Shown piece by piece: positions 27,801-36,207 of a DNA stretch of 64,000 bases. Each line of letters begins with the position of its first letter. Within the stretch, counting starts at the first letter, position 1. Origin of the DNA: Gimesia alba. GTDB taxonomy: Bacteria; Planctomycetota; Planctomycetia; Planctomycetales; Planctomycetaceae. The position numbers were made by a program, and so were the translations under genes. The notes beneath the pieces were generated by a model that did not search any database, was not told the DNA's origin, and saw only the letters and a program-made list of their open reading frames with translations. Location of the stretch: contig NZ_CP036269.1 in assembly GCF_007744675.1 (NCBI RefSeq), positions 6,437,046 through 6,501,045 on the forward strand, written 5' to 3'.

Positions 27801-27935
27801 ACAGTGCTGCTTCAGTAAAGGTCGAATCTGTTTTTCAAAATCAACCTGTGCTTGTTTCTCAACGGCCCATCCGATCTGCACGAATACAAGCAGGATGAAA
27901 GCAGCGGTTGTCACTCGTCTTAACAAATTCCGCAT
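24843..27935 (-). CDS. PSC1-type cytochrome / DUF1549 / DUF1553 protein
   Basis: A 1030-residue exported protein. The start chosen is ATG 27935 with AGG 8 bases upstream; a GTG 30 bases earlier is less likely. A signal peptide (RRVTTAAFILLVFVQIGWA) is followed by a cytochrome-c-like PSC1 domain with haem motif CYDCH, then DUF1549 (FDQFVKEQLAGDLLPNPTTE), a charged coiled-coil segment and discoidin-like region (~360-640), and C-terminal DUF1553 (TARVTVNRYWQRFFGKGIVE; NTPLQALTLAND). It is exported and probably binds haem in the periplasm. It forms a unit with the downstream DUF1501 gene; together they are a widely conserved planctomycete pair of uncertain function. Confidence 0.94.
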   Translation of the reverse strand: MRNLLRRVTTAAFILLVFVQIGWAVEKQAQVDFEKQIRPLLKQHCYDCHSQDAEESGLRLDFGANILKGGDRGPAVIPGKSAESPLFLSLSGQGKIPRMPHDQEPLKPAEIALIQQWIDQGGQIPEAERTLKATQKQSDHWSFQPIQRPKVPEVKQQAWVRNPIDALILSRLEQNKLKPSAEADRSTLIRRLSLDLTGLTPSVEEVQQFLADTKPGAYERLVDRLLASPHYGERWARHWLDVARYADSNGFTIDGPRSIWKYRDWVIDAINANMPFDQFVKEQLAGDLLPNPTTEQLIATGFHRNTLINQEGGTNPEQFRVEAVVDRVNTTGAAFLGLTVGCAQCHKHKYDPITQRDFYQLYAIFNSTADINSAPPTLALPTDEQKAKQASLKQEITKIEKQLAERKKQLEPKFQTWQQDLKQALKDSEQQWAILKSETAKSENGATITVLEDDSLLVGGKIPNNDTYVVETAMVPSGTTGVRLEVLTHESLPKMGPGWAGNGNFVLDEVSVEVARKLKAGWSAYEPVKLAKATADHSQVKFPAQNLVDGDLKTGWAINVKKGKMNVNRHAILHLNEALTSDEPMKLRITLTQTRDSRYNVGRFRFAITNVGPGVLNFDSELLAQLKQPEEKWDAKLKAKIADEFHKSDAKWSQLNEQLTKQKAEQTKLNKAIVTTMVLKELPKPRETFILLRGNFLAPGARVSPGVPDVLPPMPEAVKTPTRLDFANWLTSPEQPLTARVTVNRYWQRFFGKGIVETENDFGTQGTAPTNPELLDWLAAEFMHNGWDMKKLHRLIVMSAAYRQASDFVPTNQSQDPRNLLLSRQNRFRMEAESIRDIFLASSGLLTRKIGGPSVYPPQPEGIYVLTQNKKAWPEEKGEDRYRRGMYTYFWRSSPYPMLPTFDAPNSNTTCTRRVRSNTPLQALTLANDHSLFELIQGFAVRILTEGPDYDEGRMRQAFQICLSRTPSDHELDVLTRYLNEQRAHFKESPKEAAQVASDKRPKEIDVAEAASWTAVARVLMNLDEFITRE

Positions 27936-28163
27936 TGGTAAACCTGAATTAAAAATGAACCGCACTTCTGTGATCAGAGATCAATCTCGTCCCCACCCTG
28001 GTTTACGATGCAGAAAGCCGGTTTGCTGGAGAAGCATGGAAGGTCGCGCGTTATTTAAGTAGATTAATTATCAGCGTACCACCGGGCGCAGCAGATTGCA
28101 AGTTTTTGTTACATGTACAGCCCGAAAACCGACTGATTGCAACCGATTGTAAAGCCGTCTCGC

Positions 28164-29051
28164 TTACTCGCCTTCAATCCGCAAGGCGGTAATTTTGACG
28201 GGATCTGCGTCCGCCAGAAAGCTCAGATAACATTCTTTGCCCGATTGCTGGGCAGGCTGAGTGCAAGTCAGTACGCGATGTCGGCCGACACTGATCACAA
28301 ACCGGTTCCCGGTACCCACAAAGCGAATGCGGACCCGTTTCGACTTGGGACTCGCTTCCAGATGCAGTTTGTTACGTTTCAGTTCTTTGGTTGCGTCTTT
28401 CAATTCTGCAGACACACTCACTGAATCATGTTGAAAGTGAACCGAACTCGTCACCAGCACTTTTTCCGGATGTGCCGGATCTCTGGTCAAGAGCTGCAAT
28501 TCAAACGCGGGAAGCCGCTGTTCCACTTCCACGGCAAAACTGACACTGATTTTTTGATAAGGCCGCACAAACGTCGCTGCCGAAATCTGTTCCGGAGTGG
28601 ATACCATTCCCTCATCAGTAAACTTCCAGCCTTTGCTTTTCCAAAGCAAGCGGTAAAACGGATTTTGCCAACTCGTGGATTCCAGCTCGCCTTTTTTGAG
28701 AGTGCCGACATCGGGCAGCAACGGTTGCCGATTTGCGGTCTGCGTCAGCACCAGTTCGGTCTGTGGTGTTGTCTGTGACAGCGAAGTATTCGGAATCTCT
28801 CGATCCGTCTCTGTTTCCTCTGGTTGCGTATTTGAAGAATCGGATTGTGGAACCGAATAGGCAGGCTCGCCTTTGGTCTGCGATGACGTAGTCTCTGATT
28901 GCACAGGAACTGATTCCTGGCTCTGAATCTTGTAAATCAGCAAGGCGGAAACAAGTACAATAAAACCAAACAGCAGGGCTCCCGGCTGGATGCGTTTGAC
29001 GACTCGAATCCTGTGGTCCGATTCCTCGGGCATCAATTCTTCAGGCACCAT
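28164..29051 (-). CDS. Single-pass membrane protein with lectin-like outer domain
   Basis: A 295-residue protein with one N-terminal membrane helix at ~24-42 (GALLFGFIVLVSALLIYKI), a long Ser/Thr/Glu/Gln-rich linker (45-105) and a C-terminal beta-rich domain (~115-295) with a concanavalin-like strand pattern (KISVSFAVEVEQRLPAFELQ). No catalytic motif is evident. It starts 1 base before the stop of the methyltransferase gene, so it is co-transcribed with it. Function unknown. Confidence 0.75.
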   Translation of the reverse strand: MVPEELMPEESDHRIRVVKRIQPGALLFGFIVLVSALLIYKIQSQESVPVQSETTSSQTKGEPAYSVPQSDSSNTQPEETETDREIPNTSLSQTTPQTELVLTQTANRQPLLPDVGTLKKGELESTSWQNPFYRLLWKSKGWKFTDEGMVSTPEQISAATFVRPYQKISVSFAVEVEQRLPAFELQLLTRDPAHPEKVLVTSSVHFQHDSVSVSAELKDATKELKRNKLHLEASPKSKRVRIRFVGTGNRFVISVGRHRVLTCTQPAQQSGKECYLSFLADADPVKITALRIEGE

Positions 29052-29052
29052 A

Positions 29053-30297
29053 TCAATCTACTCCGTCCTGTCGAGATGATTCACACAATTTCTGAAACGG
29101 CGCCCCCAACGCGCGTTCCAGAGAAAACGATTCAATTCCAAACTGACTCTTGAGTGACTGATACTGCTCTACGGCCTCGCATAAATCACTCGGACTCAAC
29201 TCTGCTTTCCGTTTGACCGCCTTGATCAATAAATTCTTCGGAGTATGTTCCGTATCGATGAATTCTATAACTTGTGCGCGATATCCGCAAATTTCCAGCA
29301 CCAGAGCCCGCAAGGCATCCGTCACCAGAGCCGCCGTTTTTTCTTTGAGAATTCCATGCTGCAGCAATCCTTTCAGCGGCTGGCTTGTGATCTGCTGAAA
29401 GATTTCATGCTGGCAACAGGGGACCGCCATGATGACTGACGCCTTAGTTTGAATCGCAGACGCCAGGGCGGCATCGGTGGCAGTATCACAGGCATGCAGT
29501 GAAATTGACAGGTCACATTTTCGGTGAGATGCATCAAACTGAGAAATATCGCCGGTCTGAAACGAGAGTCCCCGGCACTGCAACCGGTCGGCGATACTCT
29601 GACAATGTTCCACCACAGTTCGTTTCAGGTCGAGTCCCGTAATCTGTACTTCGCGTTGCAGCACTTCCGTGAAAAAATAATGTGTCGCAAAGGTCAGATA
29701 ACTTTTTCCGCAGCCGAAATCAACAATCTGCAGCTCTCCCGTCTCAGGCAATCCAGGAACGATATCGTTGATGAATTCCAGATAACGGTTGATTTGACGA
29801 AACTTGCGGTACTGTGCCGACTTCACATTGCCGGCAGATGACATCACACCGATCGCTTCCAGAAACGCGCAGGGAGTCCCTTCCGGAATCAGATACTGCT
29901 TGCTGCGGTTATGCGGTTCAGCCGACAGGGGTTTGGCTTTGGTCGGTGCCTGCTTTTTCAGGCGGACGGTTCCCTGTTTTGTTTTTTGAAAATGAAAATC
30001 GGCTTCCTGAGTGTAAAGATAGCCTTCCCGAAAATGATCAGACCATAATTCGGCAACACGCTGACCCACCTCCTCCGGCTGCAGATTTTCATGAACTTCC
30101 TGCTGTCCCTTTAAAAGGGCTGCTTGAAAATGAAGTTTGTCTTTGATGATCACAGGTCGCAACGTCACTTTTTTCCAGGCAGACGTACGCTTCTCGAGCG
30201 GTTTACTCAAAACCAACTGAATACAAGTTCCCTGATTGAGTGCCTGCGTGACCTCAACTGGTAACGTGGATTCATTCTGTGAGGGTTGAGGTTTCAT
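29053..30297 (-). CDS. SAM-dependent methyltransferase (Methyltransf_32-like)
   Basis: A 414-residue protein from ATG 30297, which overlaps the end of the prepilin-peptidase-like gene by 26 bases; an upstream in-frame start would overlap it further. Class I methyltransferase motifs are present: motif I IVDFGCGKSYLTFATHYFF (~195), motif II ITGLDLKRTVVEHC, and motif IV ISLHACDTATDAAL with VPCCQHE downstream. The D-x-G-C-G-K and H-A-C-D patterns resemble the GSTCD/Methyltransf_32 family. The N-terminal ~150 residues may recognise the substrate. Substrate not known; RNA or protein are both possible. Confidence 0.85.
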   Translation of the reverse strand: MKPQPSQNESTLPVEVTQALNQGTCIQLVLSKPLEKRTSAWKKVTLRPVIIKDKLHFQAALLKGQQEVHENLQPEEVGQRVAELWSDHFREGYLYTQEADFHFQKTKQGTVRLKKQAPTKAKPLSAEPHNRSKQYLIPEGTPCAFLEAIGVMSSAGNVKSAQYRKFRQINRYLEFINDIVPGLPETGELQIVDFGCGKSYLTFATHYFFTEVLQREVQITGLDLKRTVVEHCQSIADRLQCRGLSFQTGDISQFDASHRKCDLSISLHACDTATDAALASAIQTKASVIMAVPCCQHEIFQQITSQPLKGLLQHGILKEKTAALVTDALRALVLEICGYRAQVIEFIDTEHTPKNLLIKAVKRKAELSPSDLCEAVEQYQSLKSQFGIESFSLERALGAPFQKLCESSRQDGVD

Positions 30298-31423
30298 CAA
30301 CTGAAATAGATTCCTGGAAAAGGCTGTGAGTTTCTCGTTTGCGATAAATCGTTTTTGCCAGACCACTCAGTATCGGAATGGCAATAATCTGACAACCGAC
30401 AATGATCATATAGACTGTGGTTGAAGTCTCTCCTGGCAAAAGCGTCAAATATTTTCCCAGTAACAGTTGCAGCGTTAAGACAGCAGCCACAAAAGCGGAT
30501 GCCGGCAGTGGTAAGTGTTCCGCCTTCCTGTTTCGAACTACCATCTGAAAGCAGACCAGACAAAACGCCGCCAGGAATCCAACGGTCACAACCTGCTGCC
30601 AACCCAGATACAAACCGGTCAGAATCAACAGACAACTCGTCCCGGATTGAAACAGCGTGCTCGGCTTCTCTTTTTGAATCATGAGCGGCCAGCTATACAG
30701 GAAGCCCACAATTCCACCATAAAACAATCCCCACCACAGCGTCATCAAGGACGCGCCTTGAAAGCCCCAGTGAAGTGAGCCGTGGTATCGCACCTCACTC
30801 AGGATCAGGTCTGTCGCAGTCGGCTTGGCTGCCGCCGTAATCATCGCAGGCACTGGATGGAGTTCCGGCAGAAAAAGCCCCGTCGAAAAGCCGATCACAA
30901 AACACCACATCAACAGCCGCAAGGGAATCTTCTGGCGATCAAATTGAATGTAAGCAGCCGCCAGTACCACCACAAAGAGATAACAATAGTAAAGATCAAG
31001 GGCAATCAGATCCCAGGTATGCCCTTCCAGAATCTGGTAAGCACCCCAAAATTTATTCGGTATCCGGTAAGGCACAAACCGCCCCCCCGAATGAACGAGT
31101 GAGAAATACAACAGGAGAAAGAAACAGCCGACCATCGCTTCGACGATCGGATAACGTATGGAGATCGGTGCCTGGCAAGTCCGGCATTTTCCGCGAAGCA
31201 GGAGCCAACCAATGATCGGCAAATTATCGCGGGTTTGAATCGGAGTTTCACAAACGGGGCAACGCGACTTGGGCTTGGAAATGTTCAACCCCAGCGGCAG
31301 GCGATAGATGACCACATTTAAAAAACTGCCAATCACTGATCCCATGACGAAGCACCAGACTGCAGTAAAAACCTCCAACCCCCACAAGCTGATACTTGAG
31401 GAATACACTAACATCGGATGCAT
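30272..31423 (-). CDS. Prepilin peptidase-like A24 protein lacking GxGD aspartate
   Basis: A 383-residue polytopic membrane protein. The N-terminal domain is that of bifunctional prepilin peptidases: GSVIGSFLNVVIYRLP, then two zinc-type cysteine pairs CPVC (55-58) and CRTC (80-83). The first catalytic-type aspartate is present in YIQFDRQKIPL (Asp162). The second, normally in G-x-G-D-x-x-L before LGW, aligns with QSGTSCL (259-265), so the aspartate is replaced by threonine. Aspartic peptidase activity is therefore doubtful, while the N-terminal methylase-like part is intact. It could be a scaffold or a methyltransferase for pilin-like proteins. It shares an operon with the methyltransferase gene. 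Confidence 0.85.
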   Translation of the reverse strand: MHPMLVYSSSISLWGLEVFTAVWCFVMGSVIGSFLNVVIYRLPLGLNISKPKSRCPVCETPIQTRDNLPIIGWLLLRGKCRTCQAPISIRYPIVEAMVGCFFLLLYFSLVHSGGRFVPYRIPNKFWGAYQILEGHTWDLIALDLYYCYLFVVVLAAAYIQFDRQKIPLRLLMWCFVIGFSTGLFLPELHPVPAMITAAAKPTATDLILSEVRYHGSLHWGFQGASLMTLWWGLFYGGIVGFLYSWPLMIQKEKPSTLFQSGTSCLLILTGLYLGWQQVVTVGFLAAFCLVCFQMVVRNRKAEHLPLPASAFVAAVLTLQLLLGKYLTLLPGETSTTVYMIIVGCQIIAIPILSGLAKTIYRKRETHSLFQESISVDETSTLTE

Positions 31424-32090
31424 GGTTCAGTGTCTATCTATTGTTTCATCTGTTTCACAATACTGAGTTCTTGTTACCTGATCGACCCACGACTGCTTCC
31501 TCATTGAAAAAGGGTCATCCAGACGCGCCATTCATTAAAAACGCGCTATTCACTTCATCAAAAAGTAATGGATTCCGGCAAATTGCACAATTCCCCCATT
31601 CCGGCAGTCCCGAAAAATACCGAGTACAATTCAAATCAGACGAATTCGAAACATCAATTTTTTATGCCAAACAAAAATACCTACACCATCTTACGTAACT
31701 GGTACCCCCCTTTTCTGAAAGTGGGACAAGTTGCCGCTTTCTCCGAATCCTCAGTCAACACAACCAATTCCATGTACCGATAATTTATACATCTCAAAAT
31801 TAAGAAAATGAGGACCTCGACTCCTTCGGATACGAATCTAATCTCTCAAATTTCCATCTAATCGTATGCGAAAGAGTATCTCAAGAAGCAAGCAGCATTC
31901 AGACTCGTCAAGAATCTCGAATTTTTACCTGATCAGATGCAGAGTCCACTCTGCATTTTGACGGGGGAGGCTTCTTACTTCCTACTGAACACAGAGAGAC
32001 CATCCAGATTCTTGCAAGAAACTCAAACGCTCAATGTCGTTTCCTGCAATACTCAAAATACATCTTGTCGATTTTGGAAAGAATACAGAA
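31424..32090. other. Divergent intergenic region
   Basis: About 670 bases between a minus-strand and a plus-strand gene, AT-rich, presumably carrying both promoters. I see no convincing small gene, repeat or -10/-35 pair strong enough to mark. Confidence 0.45.
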
Positions 32091-33611
32091 ATGAATTCAA
32101 GGATGACGCCGCACCTTTGGATTAAATGTTCAACATTAATCGTATTCACAACCGTCCTGCAGACTGCCTGTGATGTTCATGCAGCACCAGGTCCCCGATT
32201 GCTCGTTCCCAATATCAGCGATCAACCAGCTAAAATACGACAGGTGAATACCACCGAAACAGAAGTGGAAGAACCACTGGTCGCCCGCAAACCCGACCTC
32301 AGCATCGAAGCGCGGAAACCAAACCTCGTCGCGGACGACGCAACCAGCAAGAAATCGAAAACAGACGCCGTCCCCGAACCGAAACCGTTCCCGGGAATTG
32401 CCAAAAAGACAACGCCTTCCATGGAAAAGCCAACAGCGCCGGAAGTCCCCAAAATTGTCGACCCGCTTGATAAACTGGTTGATGAAGCAATTGAGGTTTC
32501 TCATCGTCGAATGTTGCACACCAACGTTCACACTCCCTGGCAGATCGCTCATGGTATTCTGGCCCTCCGTTGGGAATACGCACTGTATCAAAACAAAAAA
32601 CGCATCCGCGCCATCGACTGGGTCTCGACAGGTCCCAACTTCCGCGGTCGCCCCTGGTTCATTACTACAGACAATGGCGGGAAAGGGCACCCCTTTACCG
32701 AGCCCTATGCCTTTGAAGGTCACCCCAACCAGTTCCTTGCCTTTTATGGAATGGCCGGCATCCCCCTGGATCATAAAATTAACACCGGCGAAAAAACGAT
32801 TACCATCGCTGACATGATTCGAAATGCCAAAGCAGAAGTGAATACTGACGAAGAAATCACCTGGACCCTCTGGGCATTTTCACGCTACCTGCCTTGGGAT
32901 ACCGAATGGACCAGCAACCGAAGTGAAGAGTGGAGCATTGAAAAGCTGGTTCGAGTCCAGATGCAGTCAGAGCCCACCAAGTCAGCCTGCGGCGGCACGC
33001 ATGGCCTGTTCGCATTAGCGAGTGCAGTCAACAGCTATGCCAAAGATCAAAAGCATCTGCGTGGCACCTGGCTGGAAGCCAGCATGCGAGTGCGTCAATA
33101 TATCGAATATGCCCGCTCGATGCAGAACCGGGACGGTTCCTTCTCATCAAAGTATTTTGAAGGCCCTGAATACGCCAGCGATGTCAACAAGCGAGTTTCC
33201 ACAACCGGACATACGCTGGAATTCATCATGGAAGCCTTACCGCAAAAACGTTTGAACGAACCCTGGGTCAGAAGTGCCGTTTCCCGGATTGCCAATGACC
33301 TGATCCAATACAAGAGCCAGCCTCTGGAACCGGGCGGCATGTATCACGCGATTGACTCTCTGGTGATCTACCGGGAACGCACTCGCCCGAAATATGCCCA
33401 GTACCTTGAACAACTTGCGAAGCAGAAAGACTTTGATCAACCAGAACCCTCGGAACCAATTGTTGGCTACTCGAAGCGATTTCAGCAACAGCAGCAAAAT
33501 GCACCTCAATATAATTACCAGCCACAATATCAAAATAGCAATCAGTCGAATCAGTCCAATCAGCCGACCTCACGACAGGCACGCCGCCGCTTCTTCTCAC
33601 GTTTCCGCTAA
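32091..33611 (+). CDS. Secreted protein with helical toroid-like domain
   Basis: A 506-residue protein. ATG 32091 is chosen, since GGAAAG precedes it and it leaves a sensible signal peptide (HLWIKCSTLIVFTTVLQT, residues ~7-24, cleavage near HAA). After a Pro/Lys-rich linker (30-140) comes a helical region with motifs CGGTHGLFALASAV, MQNRDGSFSSKYF and TTGHTLEFIMEALP. These resemble the repeating helical pairs of the alpha/alpha-toroid superfamily (terpene cyclase/prenyltransferase-like), but the similarity is weak and no catalytic Asp-rich motif is seen. The C-terminus is Gln/Asn-rich then basic (SRQARRRFFSRFR). Function unknown; probably planctomycete-specific. Confidence 0.75.
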   Translation: MNSRMTPHLWIKCSTLIVFTTVLQTACDVHAAPGPRLLVPNISDQPAKIRQVNTTETEVEEPLVARKPDLSIEARKPNLVADDATSKKSKTDAVPEPKPFPGIAKKTTPSMEKPTAPEVPKIVDPLDKLVDEAIEVSHRRMLHTNVHTPWQIAHGILALRWEYALYQNKKRIRAIDWVSTGPNFRGRPWFITTDNGGKGHPFTEPYAFEGHPNQFLAFYGMAGIPLDHKINTGEKTITIADMIRNAKAEVNTDEEITWTLWAFSRYLPWDTEWTSNRSEEWSIEKLVRVQMQSEPTKSACGGTHGLFALASAVNSYAKDQKHLRGTWLEASMRVRQYIEYARSMQNRDGSFSSKYFEGPEYASDVNKRVSTTGHTLEFIMEALPQKRLNEPWVRSAVSRIANDLIQYKSQPLEPGGMYHAIDSLVIYRERTRPKYAQYLEQLAKQKDFDQPEPSEPIVGYSKRFQQQQQNAPQYNYQPQYQNSNQSNQSNQPTSRQARRRFFSRFR

Positions 33612-33628
33612 GACAGACGGACCAACAC

Positions 33629-34066
33629 TTATTCGGTTTTGGTCTCAGACGAATCGCCATTCGTTTCTTTGATATTTCGAATGGAAGGCACCCAGGTCCG
33701 CTGATCATCAACCGTCTCACGGATCGACTCCAGCGTCGGCGGTTGATTATTACCATAATCAACATGACTGGAACGTTTTCGAGGCCGTGGCTTGTACTCG
33801 CAAGTCTCGGCTTCTTTCTTTTTCCAAAAGTGCCACAAACTGAGAGATTCCTGATGCGCTTCGGGCGGTTTTTCGCGCAACAGCCACAGCACGAGCAGCA
33901 ACACTGTGATCACGCCAATCGCCACCATCATCGGCCTGCCCGGCGGTTCCCCACTCGTGACGACCACGAAGATACAGGCAAACAATCCCCCGACCAGGGT
34001 AAACACAGTTGCCAACCAGGCCGCCGCCTGATCTCCTGAACCATGAGGGGATCGACCTGCTGTCAT
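33629..34066 (-). CDS. Two-helix membrane protein of unknown function
   Basis: A 145-residue protein starting at ATG 34066 (GGAGAG 8 bases upstream). Two membrane helices (~15-38 AWLATVFTLVGGLFACIFVV and ~46-62 MMVAIGVITVLLLVLWLL) are followed by a charged cytoplasmic tail with K/R-rich RPRKRSS and acidic C-terminus. Its stop is 17 bases from the convergent stop of the secreted-protein gene. No family is recognised. Confidence 0.65.
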   Translation of the reverse strand: MTAGRSPHGSGDQAAAWLATVFTLVGGLFACIFVVVTSGEPPGRPMMVAIGVITVLLLVLWLLREKPPEAHQESLSLWHFWKKKEAETCEYKPRPRKRSSHVDYGNNQPPTLESIRETVDDQRTWVPSIRNIKETNGDSSETKTE

Positions 34067-34197
34067 CTGAGGGCTCTCCGGAATACTACACATGACTTAA
34101 GATATGATGTGCCGTTCTTAGAACAGCCAGGAAATGCTGAGTTGCTTATCAGAATAACAAGTTTTGTGCCGTATATCAAAATAATTTTCGGTTTCGC

Positions 34198-36207
34198 TTA
34201 CAGGAAAATATCCAGATACAGCACAAAGAGCATTAACCCCAAAACGAAAATCATACCTACATAGGTGGCGGCAGCCAAAACCTGTTCGTTGGGCCGCTTT
34301 CGGGTAATTCCTTCCCAGCACAGAAAGACCATGTGGCCGCCATCCAGAACCGGAATCGGCAGGAAGTTCAACACGGCCAGATTCACACTCAGAAAACCGA
34401 GGAATAACAACAGTTCGGAATACCCCTGATGTGCCACCTCATATGCCACAGAGGCGATTTTCACTGGCCCGCTCAATTCCAGAGGAGAAACACGTCCCGT
34501 GAACAGGCTCTTTAATGTCAAATAAATATCTTTCGCTGAGTTGGTCGTGTAGGCGACTCCCATTCCGAGTGCCTGCCCCATATCGTGGGCCTGTTGCGTT
34601 TCCCGCAACAGTTCCATTTTGATCCCTCGCACGGGAAGAGACCACTGTGCTCCCGATTCCTGGTTCGGATTCACCCAGGGAGTCATCTTCACTTCGCGCA
34701 ATTGCCGTTTATTACTGACAGTCAATTCCACAGGCCAACCGGGACGCATCTGCATTTCCCAAAACGCATTGGCCCAGTTCACATTTTTGTCATCGAATTC
34801 ATAACTAACTTCCGGCATGCCTCCCCAGTCAGCAGTGGTTTGACTTTCGGGTAGCATGATCTTGATTTTTTTGATTCGCTCGTCCGGTTGAATTCCCGCT
34901 TTTGCAGCCGGGCTCTCCTCTTCGACTTTGAGCACCGTCGGAATCACATGGAAGGCAATCCCCAGTGAGCCGACTGATAAAGGCGTATTCGGATAAATCG
35001 GATGTTCCAGCCAGGCAGGATTGTCCAGTGGAACCACATTCAAATTGACTTCGGTCGGGTTGGCTGCATCCTGCTGCCGTTTCACGACGATCGGAACGGT
35101 TTCCCCCGCTTTCTCTGCAAAATAATTCGGCAGTCGTAAGGGGTTCAACGCTTTCCCGACATCTTTTCCATCAATATGCGTAATCTTGTCGCCGACTTTT
35201 AAACCAGCGCGTGCAGCCGGTGAACCATCCTGGATCGATTCAATCTGTCCGATATCCATCCAGAGCCCCAGGCTCCGAAAAGGATTATTTCCCACCGTGA
35301 TTTCCACGATTTCCGTAGCCGGCGTTCCCTTGCGATTGACTCCCGTTTTTAAAGTCTGATTGCTTTTGGCGGCAAACGTGCGTTGCAGCTGGGCATAAGA
35401 CTCAACTGCTTCGCCATCGATGGTTCGAAATGTATCTCCCTGTAGAAAACTCGGCTCGGCTTTGGCAGCCGCCGTTCCTTTGCTGGTGACACTGGCCCCT
35501 GGATCTTGAAACGTGGGAATCTTCAGACTGTTTGCAGGAATCAACCCGATTTGCGGCCGCGTGCCGGTTCGGTCCGGGGTGATCGTCACATCAAATTTCA
35601 CACCATTCAGATGCGTCCCTTCCATCTTGATGTCGCCATCACTGAAAGCACTGCTGCGAATGATATCCATATACGAGGTGGCTTTTTCACCATCAATTTT
35701 TTCGATCACATCACCGGGTTGAATGCCTGCTTTCCAGGCGGGCATACCTGGAATTGCCGCCCCCACCACACTCGGCATCGAAGCCACTCCCATCCGGAAT
35801 GCGAGGGCGAAGAACAACATCCCGGTGATAATGTTCATAATGACGCCCGCCGAAATAATGCCCATTCGCTGATAGACCGGCTTCGCGGAATACGAACGGG
35901 GATCGAGGGCAATTTCTTCACTCGTCAACTGGCTGGGATCGACGTCATCCTGCCCCAGCATTTTCACATAACCACCAAAGGGGATGATCGACAGCGCGTA
36001 CTCGGTCTCGCCATATTTGAAGCTGTAAATAATTGGTCCGAAACCAATACTGAATCGCTCCACTTTGACATCGCACCATTTGGCAACGGCGAAGTGCCCC
36101 AGTTCGTGAAAGAAAATCACCAGCCCCAGCCCCAATGCAACCAGGGCGATGTTGGCGATTTTGCCAGCGATGGTTCCTAATAATAGACCGGATAGCACTA
36201 CTTCCAC
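34198..36207 (-). CDS. rseP: Site-2 zinc protease RseP (M50), long form
   Basis: A 669-residue membrane protease. The active site HELGH is at 34-38 in the first helix; the second metal motif NFLPIPVLDGGHM lies near the C-terminus, with the closing helix at the end. Between them are four PDZ-like segments, recognisable at GMPAWKAGIQPGDVIEKIDG, GDTFRTIDGEAVESY, GSPAARAGLKVGDKITHIDG and SPAAKAGIQPDERIKKI. Usual family members are ~450 residues with two PDZ domains, so this one is expanded. It cleaves membrane-spanning anti-sigma factors or similar substrates. It overlaps dxr by 10 bases, a pairing found in many bacteria. Confidence 0.93.
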   Translation of the reverse strand: MEVVLSGLLLGTIAGKIANIALVALGLGLVIFFHELGHFAVAKWCDVKVERFSIGFGPIIYSFKYGETEYALSIIPFGGYVKMLGQDDVDPSQLTSEEIALDPRSYSAKPVYQRMGIISAGVIMNIITGMLFFALAFRMGVASMPSVVGAAIPGMPAWKAGIQPGDVIEKIDGEKATSYMDIIRSSAFSDGDIKMEGTHLNGVKFDVTITPDRTGTRPQIGLIPANSLKIPTFQDPGASVTSKGTAAAKAEPSFLQGDTFRTIDGEAVESYAQLQRTFAAKSNQTLKTGVNRKGTPATEIVEITVGNNPFRSLGLWMDIGQIESIQDGSPAARAGLKVGDKITHIDGKDVGKALNPLRLPNYFAEKAGETVPIVVKRQQDAANPTEVNLNVVPLDNPAWLEHPIYPNTPLSVGSLGIAFHVIPTVLKVEEESPAAKAGIQPDERIKKIKIMLPESQTTADWGGMPEVSYEFDDKNVNWANAFWEMQMRPGWPVELTVSNKRQLREVKMTPWVNPNQESGAQWSLPVRGIKMELLRETQQAHDMGQALGMGVAYTTNSAKDIYLTLKSLFTGRVSPLELSGPVKIASVAYEVAHQGYSELLLFLGFLSVNLAVLNFLPIPVLDGGHMVFLCWEGITRKRPNEQVLAAATYVGMIFVLGLMLFVLYLDIFL

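Noticed and set aside
32136-32774. Long minus-strand frame of 212 codons
   Set aside because: Entirely antisense to the secreted-protein gene, Phe/Gly-rich and without motifs; a codon-bias shadow.
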